Below, in pieces: positions 33,321 to 42,318 of a stretch of 64,000 nt of DNA. The DNA is taken from assembly GCF_001310085.1 (NCBI RefSeq), contig NZ_CP012643.1:1395001-1459000 (forward strand). The letters are read 5' to 3'. A model generated the notes under the pieces. It saw only the letters and a list, made by a program, of their open reading frames with translations, did no database searches and was not told the origin of the DNA. Made by a program: the position numbers and the translations under genes. Position 1 is the first letter of the stretch. The number at the start of each line of letters is the position of its first letter. This stretch comes from Rufibacter tibetensis (GTDB taxonomy: Bacteria > Bacteroidota > Bacteroidia > Cytophagales > Hymenobacteraceae).

Positions 33321-34589
33321 TCACTGAACAGAAGTATCTTTTTTGAGGGACTGTAGCTCCTCTCTCAACTTCACTTTATCAGAAACCTCGTACCCGAAAG
33401 CGATAATGCCGGCTACCTGTCCGTTCTCAATAAGAGGCTGGTAGGTAGTAGTGAAGTAGGCTTTCTCCACATGACCAGTATTTTGCCAATCTAGTTCCAC
33501 GCAAATCTCTTCCGCAATAAAAGGGACGCCTGTCTTATAGACATTGTCTAAAAGGTCAACAAACCCTTGTTCCACTATCTCCGGCAAAGCTTCGGCCACT
33601 GTATTCCCTACTAAATCACGGCCGGGTATTAGTTGCTGGTACTTGGGGTTCACCAACTCAAATCTGTGCTCGGGACCTTTCAGAATGGCAAAGAGGGCCG
33701 GCGCTTGCATGATGAGCCTTTCCAATGTCTGGCGCTGGTCTTCTGCTTTCTGGAAGGCCTGCTGCACTTGGTCAGAAAGAATAGACATTTGCTCATTAGA
33801 CTCTAACACTTCCTGTACCATTAACTTGGTGCTGTGAATATCATTGGCACTTCCCACGCGCATGATCACCTTCCCCTTCTCATCTTTCATGGGCAGGCTT
33901 CTGATCAGGTGCCAACGGTAACTTCCTTCTTTGTCCCTGATACGCAGCTCTGCCTGAAACTCCAGTTCAGAATAGAAGTCTTCTTTTTGCCGGTCTAAAA
34001 CCTGATGAATGTCTTCCGGGTGTATCACCTTTTGCCAACTGTGCCCTATAAATTCCTCTAAGGGCAAACCGGTATAATCAATCCAGCGCTGGTTGACGTA
34101 GGTGCAGGCACCGTTAGGATCAGCGGTATGAATCAGCTCCGGAACAGCATCTGTCAGGAACTTGAATTTCTCCTCACTCATTCTGCGGGCCTCTTTGGCT
34201 AGTTCCCGTTCGGTGACGTCATTGGTGTTCTGAATCACGAACTTCACGTTTCCGGCTTCATCCAGCACTGGGGTGTGTGATGCTTCCCAGTACCGGGCTT
34301 CATAACCGCCGCCCTCCTGGGCAGAACGCTCCAGGTCATACCGCAGCACATCCAGGTAGTCTACCCGCTTGGTCTCTATTGCTTTTCTGATGGATTTGAT
34401 GACCGGGTTCTCGTCAAAGGAGATAGTAGGGTCCTGGTATACTTCCTTGAGAAAAACCTTTCCTATAATTTCCTCCCGGCTACGCATGGTGGTCTTCAGA
34501 TACTTATTTGTGGCGGCCAGAATCTTGAAATCAGGCGAGACAATGACTACGTTTTCAGGGACATTAATGAAGTATTCAAAAAATTCCAT
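33321..34589 (-). CDS. PAS-only sensor protein with three PAS domains
   Basis: The 422-residue protein has three PAS domains (about 8-135, 140-262 and 288-410). The middle one shows the full PAS/PAC layout (WIDYTGLPLEEFIGHSW, HPEDI, then RWHLIRSLPMKDEKG). A coiled coil (VLESNEQMSILSDQVQQAF) links the second and third. There is no kinase, cyclase or DNA-binding output domain and the frame ends cleanly, so it must act through a partner. The CZB-like gene directly downstream is the obvious candidate. Its first PAS domain resembles that of the six-PAS kinase at 38.3 kb. Confidence 0.83.
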   Translation of the reverse strand: MEFFEYFINVPENVVIVSPDFKILAATNKYLKTTMRSREEIIGKVFLKEVYQDPTISFDENPVIKSIRKAIETKRVDYLDVLRYDLERSAQEGGGYEARYWEASHTPVLDEAGNVKFVIQNTNDVTERELAKEARRMSEEKFKFLTDAVPELIHTADPNGACTYVNQRWIDYTGLPLEEFIGHSWQKVIHPEDIHQVLDRQKEDFYSELEFQAELRIRDKEGSYRWHLIRSLPMKDEKGKVIMRVGSANDIHSTKLMVQEVLESNEQMSILSDQVQQAFQKAEDQRQTLERLIMQAPALFAILKGPEHRFELVNPKYQQLIPGRDLVGNTVAEALPEIVEQGFVDLLDNVYKTGVPFIAEEICVELDWQNTGHVEKAYFTTTYQPLIENGQVAGIIAFGYEVSDKVKLREELQSLKKDTSVQ

Positions 34590-34618
34590 AGGCTAGTTTT
34601 GACGTCAGGCAGAAAGAC

Positions 34619-34626
34619 CAAATGTA
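34619..34626 (-). promoter_or_regulatory. Candidate -7 box for the PAS-only gene
   Basis: The minus strand reads TACATTTG, 30 bases before the ATG. No clear TTTG at the -33 position. Confidence 0.4.
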
Positions 34627-34819
34627 GAAGGTTTGGAACGAAATTCTAAGACGTAAACAGGCTGCATTGTGTTTAAGTTTAGAGATTAAAATCTTGCTTC
34701 AGGAACAATTTGGAAAAACTAGACTTATACTAGTGTTATAGCAAAAGCCAGGCAGTTCTGGTCAAGGACAACTAAGCCCCTATCCTCTTCGTTTCCAGTA
34801 ACCAACAAGAATGGCTAGC

Positions 34820-34854
34820 TTTGCTCCTGTTTTTTTAGAAAAGATTTACCTTTG
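34820..34854 (+). promoter_or_regulatory. Promoter-like TTTG / TACCTTTG overlapping the mfd start
   Basis: TTTG at 34820-34823 is followed after 23 bases by TACCTTTG (34847-34854), an exact -7 consensus. The TTG start of mfd lies inside this box, so either the promoter is fortuitous or translation starts further in. Confidence 0.4.
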
Positions 34855-37800
34855 AAAGCAACTCAATTTTTGGAGCTGTACCGGCAGGACCCCGTAGTGC
34901 AAACCGTGGCCCAGCACCTGCAGACTCCTGAACCTCAACATATACATTTGAAAGGGCTGGTAGGTAGCTTAGATGCTGTGGTGGCGTCTGCGCTACAGAC
35001 CATGCACCCTAACACGCACCTGTTCATCTTACATGACCGTGAGGAAGCCGCTTACTTTTACAGCGATCTTTCTAACCTCCTGGAAGACGGACAGGAAGTG
35101 CTGCTCTTCCCCAGCTCGTACAAGCGGGCGTACCAGTTTGATCACACGGAGAACGCGAACATTCTGCTGCGGGCCGAGGTGCTGAACCGCCTGAATGACC
35201 GTGCAGGCGCTGGTGCCCTGATTGTGACTTACCCTGAGGCGCTTACAGAAAAAGTCATCAATAAAAAATCATTGGTGGCCAATACGCTGGGCGCAAAGGT
35301 GGGCGAGAAACTGGACGTGAACTTCCTGACGGAGATGCTGGCCAGCTACGACTTTGAACGCACTGACTTTGTTTATGAAGCCGGCCAGTTTGCCGTACGC
35401 GGGGGCATTGTAGACGTGTTCTCGTACGCAAACGAATTACCGTTCCGCCTGGAGATGTTTGGGGATGAAATTGAAAGCATCAGAACGTTTGACCCCAACA
35501 CCCAGCTTTCAGTAGAGCAGAAAAAGCAGATTTCCATCATCCCTAACGTGCAGACCAAACTGCTGCAGGAAACCCGTGAGTCGTTTCTGGACTTTATTCC
35601 GGAAAACAGCAAGGTTTGGGTAAAAGATTACCGCCAGACAGTAGAGGTAGTTACAGAATCTTATGAGAAGGCCGAACAGGCGTTTCAGGAGATGCTGGAA
35701 GCCAGCGCCGGCGTTCAGGTTGTTTCTAACCCAGAGGCACTTTTTGAATCAGGCAAGGCTTTTAAGAAAGCCTTGGAAAGATTTACGCTGGTAGAATTTG
35801 GCAAGCGCTTCAATTTCAAGAGTGCCCAAGTAGTGCAGTTCCAGGCGCACCCGCAGCCTTCGTTTAACAAAGACTTCCAGCGGTTGGTGAGCAACCTGCA
35901 TGAAAACCAAAGCAAAGACTACGTAAACGTCATTGCCGCTGAGTCTCCGCGCCAAGCCGACAGGCTAACCACCATTTTTGACGAACTGGACCACGACGTG
36001 CGGTTTCACCATCTAATGCTGGCGCTGCGCGAGGGTTTTGTTGATGATTTGGTAAAACTGGTGTGCTACACAGACCACCAGTTGTTTGAGCGATTCTACA
36101 AACACAAAACCCGCGAGGGGTTCTCTAAATCCAAAGCCCTTACCTTAAAAGAACTCCGCACGCTTAAGCCCGGCGATTACGTAACCCACATGGACTACGG
36201 CATCGGGCGGTTTGCGGGGTTGGAGAAAGTAGAAGTAGGGGGCCGTTTGCAGGAAGCGATCCGGCTTATTTACCGTGATGATGATTTGCTTTATGTAAGC
36301 ATTCACTCGCTCCACAAAATAAGCAAGTACACCGGCAAAGAAGGCACGCCGCCTACCATGAGCAAACTTGGCTCACCTGAGTGGGAAAACAAGAAGAAGC
36401 GCGTAAAGAGCAAGGTTAAAGACATTGCCGCCGAGCTCATTTCGCTTTACGCCAAACGCAAAAAAGCGCCCGGTTATGCCTTCTCCCGTGACGGTTTCCT
36501 ACAGGCAGAGCTGGAATCTTCATTCATTTACGAAGACACCCCAGACCAGGGCAAGGCTACCGAAGATGTAAAAAATGACATGGAGCTGCCCCACCCTATG
36601 GACCGGCTGGTCTGCGGAGACGTGGGCTTCGGCAAAACAGAGGTAGCCATCAGGGCGGCGTTCAAAGCCGCCTGTGACGGAAAGCAGGTGGCGGTTTTGG
36701 TGCCTACTACCATCCTGGCCATGCAGCACTATAAGACGTTCAGAGACCGCCTGGAAGCATTCCCGGTTAATGTGGAGTACATCAACCGGTTCAAGACGAC
36801 CAAGCAGATAAAAGAAACCTTGGCGCGGGTGGCAGAGGGCAAAACCGATATTCTTATTGGTACCCACCGCCTCGCCAGCAAAGACGTGAAGTTCAAAAAC
36901 CTGGGGCTCCTGATTATTGACGAGGAACAGAAATTTGGGGTTAAAACGAAAGACAGGCTGAAAGAGATCAAGGTGAACGTAGACACGCTCACCCTCACCG
37001 CCACGCCTATTCCGCGCACGCTGCACTTCTCCTTGATGGGTGCCCGTGACTTATCAGTGATTGCCACGCCGCCGCCTAACCGCCAGCCGGTGCAAACTGA
37101 ACTGCACGTGTTTGAGGACACCTTGATCAGAGATGCCGTGGCCCATGAGCTCAAGCGCAAAGGCCAGGTATTCTTTGTGCACAACCGCATTGCAGACATT
37201 GAAGAAATGGCTAACCTCATCTTACGCCTGGTACCAGACGCCAAAGTTACCTACGCCCACGGGCAGATGGACCCTGAGGAGTTGGAGAAACGCATGATGC
37301 GCTTTGTGGAAGGCGAGTATGACGTATTGGTGAGTACCAACATTATTGAAAGCGGCCTGGACATCCCTAACGCCAACACCATCATCATCAACCGGGCGCA
37401 TATGTTTGGGTTGAGTGATCTTCACCAGATGCGCGGGCGTGTGGGCCGTTCCAATAAGAAAGCGTACTGCTACCTGTTAACGCCTCCGGTTTCCGGCTTG
37501 CCTTCAGATGCCCGTAAACGCTTGAGTACTTTAGAGGAGTTCTCTGACTTGGGTGAAGGCTTCAAGATTGCCATGCGTGACCTGGACATCCGCGGGGCGG
37601 GTAACATGCTGGGTGGCGAGCAGAGCGGGTTCATCAATGACCTGGGCTTTGAGGCGTACCACCAGATTCTGGACGAAGCCGTGCAGGAACTAAAGGAAAC
37701 CGAGTTCCGCGACCTGTTCTTCAAAGACGTAGAACTGGAGCAATTAATAGAACCTGTGCGCGAATGCTCTGTGGAAACCGACCTGGAGATTCTGATTCCG

Positions 37801-38208
37801 GATTCATACATCAGCAACATCTCTGAGCGTTTACAGATGTACAGCAAGCTGGACCGCGTGAAAGACCTGGAGAGTCTGGAGAAAATAGTAGAGGGCATGA
37901 TAGACCGTTTCGGGCCCATGCCTCCTGAGGTAGAGCAGCTGGTGAACATTGTAAAAATGCGCTGGGAAGCCTGCCATCTGGGCTTTGAGAAGCTTACGCT
38001 GAAGAAAGACACCTTGAAAGGCTACATCCCTAGCCTGAACAATGAGGCCTTTTTCCAGTCTGAAACTTTCAGCCGTATTTTACAGTACGTGCAGCAGCAT
38101 TCACGCCGCTCAAGGTTAAAGGAAGCCAAAGACAAGCTTATTGTGACCGTAGAAAATGTCTCTACGCTGGAGCAGGCCAAAAATATATTTGAAGAACTAC
38201 AGGCATAA
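34852..38208 (+). CDS. mfd: Transcription-repair coupling factor Mfd
   Basis: The 1118-residue protein removes stalled RNA polymerase and recruits UvrA to damage. It has the UvrB-like N-terminal module (about 1-330). The RNA-polymerase-interacting domain (GDYVTHMDYGIGRFAGLEKV) is near 440. The RecG-like helicase follows, with Walker A GDVGFGKT (589-596) and DEEQ (690-693), then RGRVGRSN in the second motor lobe and the C-terminal TRCF domain. Length and motifs are normal. The start is a TTG: no ATG exists upstream in frame and homologous N-terminal sequence begins right here. Confidence 0.95.
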   Translation: MKATQFLELYRQDPVVQTVAQHLQTPEPQHIHLKGLVGSLDAVVASALQTMHPNTHLFILHDREEAAYFYSDLSNLLEDGQEVLLFPSSYKRAYQFDHTENANILLRAEVLNRLNDRAGAGALIVTYPEALTEKVINKKSLVANTLGAKVGEKLDVNFLTEMLASYDFERTDFVYEAGQFAVRGGIVDVFSYANELPFRLEMFGDEIESIRTFDPNTQLSVEQKKQISIIPNVQTKLLQETRESFLDFIPENSKVWVKDYRQTVEVVTESYEKAEQAFQEMLEASAGVQVVSNPEALFESGKAFKKALERFTLVEFGKRFNFKSAQVVQFQAHPQPSFNKDFQRLVSNLHENQSKDYVNVIAAESPRQADRLTTIFDELDHDVRFHHLMLALREGFVDDLVKLVCYTDHQLFERFYKHKTREGFSKSKALTLKELRTLKPGDYVTHMDYGIGRFAGLEKVEVGGRLQEAIRLIYRDDDLLYVSIHSLHKISKYTGKEGTPPTMSKLGSPEWENKKKRVKSKVKDIAAELISLYAKRKKAPGYAFSRDGFLQAELESSFIYEDTPDQGKATEDVKNDMELPHPMDRLVCGDVGFGKTEVAIRAAFKAACDGKQVAVLVPTTILAMQHYKTFRDRLEAFPVNVEYINRFKTTKQIKETLARVAEGKTDILIGTHRLASKDVKFKNLGLLIIDEEQKFGVKTKDRLKEIKVNVDTLTLTATPIPRTLHFSLMGARDLSVIATPPPNRQPVQTELHVFEDTLIRDAVAHELKRKGQVFFVHNRIADIEEMANLILRLVPDAKVTYAHGQMDPEELEKRMMRFVEGEYDVLVSTNIIESGLDIPNANTIIINRAHMFGLSDLHQMRGRVGRSNKKAYCYLLTPPVSGLPSDARKRLSTLEEFSDLGEGFKIAMRDLDIRGAGNMLGGEQSGFINDLGFEAYHQILDEAVQELKETEFRDLFFKDVELEQLIEPVRECSVETDLEILIPDSYISNISERLQMYSKLDRVKDLESLEKIVEGMIDRFGPMPPEVEQLVNIVKMRWEACHLGFEKLTLKKDTLKGYIPSLNNEAFFQSETFSRILQYVQQHSRRSRLKEAKDKLIVTVENVSTLEQAKNIFEELQA

Positions 38209-38253
38209 AACCGTTTAGGGACTGTTTTAACAAAACGGCCCCTAAACGGTTTT
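38207..38253 (+). terminator. Terminator hairpin after mfd
   Basis: Arms AAAACCGTTTAGGG (38207-38220) and its perfect complement (38240-38253), loop ACTGTTTTAACAAAACGGC. The left arm begins at the mfd stop codon. The loop keeps the CTGTTTT/AAAACgG core of the palindrome family. Confidence 0.85.
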
Positions 38254-38326
38254 ACCCAATAACTTTATTAAAGTCCTACGGTACAGGAGTATGCTGTAAG
38301 GCATCTTTCCAGATTATAATGCATTC

Positions 38327-41300
38327 ATGCACATGATGTCTTCAACCACGTCAGTCTCCTCCCTTAATTTAACTCCTATTCTACAGGCATTGCCAGGCCT
38401 GTACCTTATCTTGTCCCCGGATCTGATTATCATGGAAGCCACTGATGCCTACCTGGCCTCTACCTTCAAAGACCGGTCTATCATAGGAAAATATGTGTTT
38501 GACATTTTCCCTGACAACCCAGATGTACCGGAAGCGGCAGGAGTCCTGAACCTGAGGCAATCACTGGAACACGCAATAAGTCATAAAGTGCCGCACAAGA
38601 TGAATCTTCAGCGGTATGACGTTACGCGGCCTCAGGAACTGGGGGGCGGGTTTGAAGAGAAGTATTGGCAGCCTTACAACAAACCGGTTTTAAACGCCCA
38701 GGGCGAAGTGCTCTACCTCCTCCACCACGTGGTAGACGTTACCCAACAGCAAAAAGCCAAAAAGGAAAATGAAAGACATGCCCACCAGGCTCAGCAAAAC
38801 CTGGAGCGGTTTGAGCTGATTGCCAAAGCTACCAATGATGTCATCTGGGACTGGGACCTGGCAGATAACACCATCTGGTGGAACGAAGGCTTCCAGGTCA
38901 CCTTCGGCTACAAAGCAGAAGAGATTGAACACGATATCAACTCTTGGTACGGCCGCATTCACCCCGATGACGCGGAACGGGTAGTGGATGGCATTCACCA
39001 GGTCATTGACGGCGCTGGCACTTCCTGGAAAGATGAATACCGGTTTAGAAAAGCAGACGGCACCTACGCCGATATCCTGGACCGCGGCACCATTGCCCGG
39101 GATTCAGACGGGAATCCGGTGCGCATGATTGGGGCCATGCTGGACATCACAGAGAAAAACCGCCATGCCGCAGAACTCAGAGCCAGTGAACAGCACGTGC
39201 GTGCCTTGCTGGAAGGAATTCCGGAGATAGCCTGGGTAGCCCAAGCCGATGGCTACATCCATTACTACAACAAGGCTTGGTACGCCTACACGGGTTACAC
39301 CAGCCCAGATCAGGGCTGGGACAAGGTTGTCCATCCGGAAGATCTGGACTCAACTATTTCTCTTTGGACGCACGCTTTAAGCACAGGCCAGGAATACGTG
39401 AATGAAGCCAGATTAAAACGTGCCTCTGACGGAAAGTACCACTGGTTTACCATACGCGCTACGCCGTTGAAGAACCAGGACGGCACCATCACTGCTTGGG
39501 TAGGAGTAGACACCAACATTCAGGAACAGAAAGAAATCCAGCAAAGACTAAGAGAGCGTGATGACTACGTGCAGCGTATGCTCTCTCAATCGCCGGTTCA
39601 GTTTGCCGTTCTGAAAGGTGCTGACTGGGTGGTTGATTTTGCCACCCCGCAGTTCAAACAATTAGTAGGCGGCCGTGACACCGTAGGCAAACCTTTCCGT
39701 CAAGCCTTGCCTGAGTTAGAAACGCAGGGCTTTTTTGATATCATTGAGAAAGTGTACTCCACCGGAGAACTGCACGTGGGTACTGAAACCCCCGCCTACT
39801 TAGACCGGAAAGGAGCCGGCGAACTGGAGCTGGGGTATTTCAACTTCATGTACCAGCCTCTGCTGGATGAGCATGGGACGGTAGAAGGCATCATTATTCT
39901 AATAGTGGAGGTAACCGAGCAGGTACGGGTGCAGAAAGAGGCCGCTCAACTGGCGCAGGATCTGAAGATCTCGCATGAGCGCACCCTTAAAGTCTTGGAT
40001 GCCCTGCCTCACATGACCTTTACGGCCAGGCCAGATGGTTACGTAGACTACTACAGCCAGCAATGGTACGATTATCTCTGCACCTCGCAGGAAGAGCTGA
40101 ACAAGTTGGGATGGGAGTATTTTATCCACCCAGATGACTTACAGGTAACACAAAATAAATGGAACCACTCGCTTGCCACCGGTGAAACCTATGTGATAGA
40201 AAACCGCTGGCGAACTAAACAAAGCGAAGTATACCGGTGGTTTCTGGTCCGCGCTATTGCCGTCAGAAACGAGGAAGGGAACATCTACATGTGGGTAGGC
40301 TCGCACACAGACATTCAGGACCAGAAACAAATGCTGCTGGACCTGCAGGAAAGCACCCAAAACTTCCAGTTTCTGGCAGACAGTATGCCGCAGTTGGTTT
40401 GGACCACAGACGCCAACGGAAGCCATGAATACTTCAACAAGAAGTGGGTGGAGTTTACCGGGTATGATGTGGAAGCCAGCAAGGGCACCGAAATGTGGAG
40501 CAATCTGCTGCACCCCCAAGACAGGCAAAAAGCAATTGAAACATGGCAGCACTGCCTTAGAACAGGAGAACCGTATGAAATTGAATACCGGTTTCAGCGG
40601 GCTTCTGACGGGGAATGGCGTTGGTTTCTGGGGCGGGCCCTTCCGCTCCGCGACCAGGAAGGAACCATTGTAAAATGGTTTGGTACCTGCACAGACATTG
40701 AAGATCAGAAACAGGACGAAGAGCGTCAGGAGCAAGCGAACCGTGAACTCCGAAGCATCAATGAAGACCTGGACAGCTTCGTTTACACGGCCTCGCATGA
40801 TTTGAAACTGCCCATCATCAACATGGCGGGTATTTTCCAGGAACTTACCAAAAGCGCGACTTTCCATGACCCAGATGCGCAGCTTCTCATTCAGATGTTC
40901 AACAGGTCCCTGAAGCAGATCAACGCCACCATTTCAGATCTGGCCGAGATTGTGAAAGTGCAGAAAGAGATTGACGCGCATCAGGAGGAAATTGATTTAA
41001 CTGATCTGGTAGACGAGGTGAAGCTCAGCATTCAGGACCTGATTCAGAGTTCTGGAGCCAGAATTATGGCAGATTTCACTCAGGCCCCTTCTCTGGTGTA
41101 CTCTCGTGTAAACCTGAAAAGTATTTTTTACAACCTCATCAGTAACGCCGTGAAGTACCGTTCTCCGGATCGCGCGCCTGAAGTTCGCCTGCACACGTAC
41201 CAACAACAGGACTACACCGTATTAACGATACAAGACAATGGTTTAGGCATGAACCTTGAACTGCACGGCCCAAAGATATTCCAGATGTTCAAGCGTTTCC

Positions 41301-41437
41301 ATAACCACGTTGAAGGGTCTGGTTTAGGCCTGTATATTCTCAACCGTATTGTGCAGAAGAATGGGGGCCGCATTGAGCTGGAAAGCCAGGTAGACCAAGG
41401 TACTACCTTTACAATTTATTTTAAAAACAACGCTTAA
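38327..41437 (+). CDS. Sensor histidine kinase with six PAS domains
   Basis: The 1036-residue protein has no membrane segment. Six PAS/PAC units cover about residues 13-150, 165-285, 290-410, 420-545, 560-675 and 680-800. A dimerisation/phosphoacceptor helix follows with His824 (TASHDLKLPI), then a HATPase domain (about 905-1036) with N box (FYNLISNAVKY), QDNGLGMN and GSGLGLYILNRIV. It is a cytosolic kinase likely sensing redox, ligands or energy state. The response regulator gene 28 bases downstream is its probable partner. The H box SHDLKLPI is typical of phytochrome/cyanobacterial-type kinases. Confidence 0.93.
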   Translation: MHMMSSTTSVSSLNLTPILQALPGLYLILSPDLIIMEATDAYLASTFKDRSIIGKYVFDIFPDNPDVPEAAGVLNLRQSLEHAISHKVPHKMNLQRYDVTRPQELGGGFEEKYWQPYNKPVLNAQGEVLYLLHHVVDVTQQQKAKKENERHAHQAQQNLERFELIAKATNDVIWDWDLADNTIWWNEGFQVTFGYKAEEIEHDINSWYGRIHPDDAERVVDGIHQVIDGAGTSWKDEYRFRKADGTYADILDRGTIARDSDGNPVRMIGAMLDITEKNRHAAELRASEQHVRALLEGIPEIAWVAQADGYIHYYNKAWYAYTGYTSPDQGWDKVVHPEDLDSTISLWTHALSTGQEYVNEARLKRASDGKYHWFTIRATPLKNQDGTITAWVGVDTNIQEQKEIQQRLRERDDYVQRMLSQSPVQFAVLKGADWVVDFATPQFKQLVGGRDTVGKPFRQALPELETQGFFDIIEKVYSTGELHVGTETPAYLDRKGAGELELGYFNFMYQPLLDEHGTVEGIIILIVEVTEQVRVQKEAAQLAQDLKISHERTLKVLDALPHMTFTARPDGYVDYYSQQWYDYLCTSQEELNKLGWEYFIHPDDLQVTQNKWNHSLATGETYVIENRWRTKQSEVYRWFLVRAIAVRNEEGNIYMWVGSHTDIQDQKQMLLDLQESTQNFQFLADSMPQLVWTTDANGSHEYFNKKWVEFTGYDVEASKGTEMWSNLLHPQDRQKAIETWQHCLRTGEPYEIEYRFQRASDGEWRWFLGRALPLRDQEGTIVKWFGTCTDIEDQKQDEERQEQANRELRSINEDLDSFVYTASHDLKLPIINMAGIFQELTKSATFHDPDAQLLIQMFNRSLKQINATISDLAEIVKVQKEIDAHQEEIDLTDLVDEVKLSIQDLIQSSGARIMADFTQAPSLVYSRVNLKSIFYNLISNAVKYRSPDRAPEVRLHTYQQQDYTVLTIQDNGLGMNLELHGPKIFQMFKRFHNHVEGSGLGLYILNRIVQKNGGRIELESQVDQGTTFTIYFKNNA

Positions 41438-41453
41438 CTAGCGTTCCTGCTTC

Positions 41454-41461
41454 TATATTTG
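41454..41461 (+). promoter_or_regulatory. Candidate -7 box right before the response regulator
   Basis: TATATTTG ends 5 bases before the ATG at 41466. If used, the transcript would be nearly leaderless. No TTTG -33 box is seen. Confidence 0.3.
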
Positions 41462-41465
41462 CCCT

Positions 41466-41870
41466 ATGAAAAGGTTAAACCTGATATTGTTGGTAGACGA
41501 TGACGAGACCACAAATTTCTTAAACAAACGTCTACTCACCCGCATGCAGATTGCCGAGCGCATAGAAGTGGCCACCAATGGAGAAGAAGCCCTCAGGTTT
41601 CTGACGGAATCCATTGCCAATGAGCACCCCCTCCCTGACCTGATGTTCCTGGATATCAAGATGCCGGTTATGGATGGCTTTGAGTTCTTGGACAAGTATC
41701 ACCAACTGCCAGAAACTGCCCAAAAATGCATTCTGGTCATGATGCTCACCTCTTCGGCCAGCTTCTATGATTTGGAGAAACTGAAAAAATATAACGCAGT
41801 GGAGCAGCACATCTCTAAGCCCTTGGAAGAAGCGCATGTCCGCGAAATTCTGGCAGAACACTTCTCCTGA
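41466..41870 (+). CDS. Single-domain response regulator
   Basis: The 134-residue protein is a CheY-like receiver without an output domain. The acidic pocket (Asp11-Asp13 in LVDDDET), phosphoacceptor Asp63 (MFLDIKMPVMDG), Thr95 (LTSS) and Lys118 (HISKP) are all present. It probably receives phosphate from the six-PAS kinase upstream and passes it on or acts by binding partners. The small Rcp1-like type is common next to SHDLK-type kinases. Confidence 0.92.
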   Translation: MKRLNLILLVDDDETTNFLNKRLLTRMQIAERIEVATNGEEALRFLTESIANEHPLPDLMFLDIKMPVMDGFEFLDKYHQLPETAQKCILVMMLTSSASFYDLEKLKKYNAVEQHISKPLEEAHVREILAEHFS

Positions 41871-42318
41871 AGCTATTCTAACAATACATAGAAACGGCGG
41901 CCTTGTTATCAAACAGAGCCGCCGTTTCACGTTATAGCAGTTTGAAGCACCCGAAGGTTAAATTTTTGGGGTTAGAAATAAGGCAATTCAAAGTGTAAGC
42001 CCTCTGCCAAACCTATTGTTGAACACATGGTTCCGAAGTGTTTTTCGCTCCCTTTCCCTAATCATAGGCAAAACCTGAAATCGCCGGAAAGAACAGCAAG
42101 AAAACTTCCAGCAGAGGTAAAAGAAAAGCAATTTCACCCAAACACTGATTTTGTTTAAAATTCCTCCAATCCCCACCATCTGTTTTATTCCCTGCTAATC
42201 ACTTGGAATACTTTGCAAACAAAACGTGACATCTTAACCCTCTGCTAAGGGTATCGTACATAGGTATATATTCCTCAAGAGTAAGGGGCGTAATCACATA
42301 TTCTTAAAAGATACAACT
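41871..42318. other. 448-base intergenic region upstream of the His/Asn/Gln-rich gene
   Basis: It contains the terminator at 41891-41928 and a small inverted repeat (ACCCTctgctaAGGGT near 42237). A minus-strand frame of 63 codons is not convincing. The promoter of the downstream gene should lie here, but I see no exact TAnnTTTG box, so an alternative sigma factor is possible. Confidence 0.5.
41891..41928 (+). terminator. Terminator hairpin after the response regulator
   Basis: Perfect 11-base arms GAAACGGCGGC and GCCGCCGTTTC around a 16-base loop, 20 bases after the stop. There is no strong T-run. Confidence 0.7.

Noticed and set aside
41988-42179. 63-codon minus-strand frame
   Set aside because: No domain or signal, in a region expected to hold a promoter.
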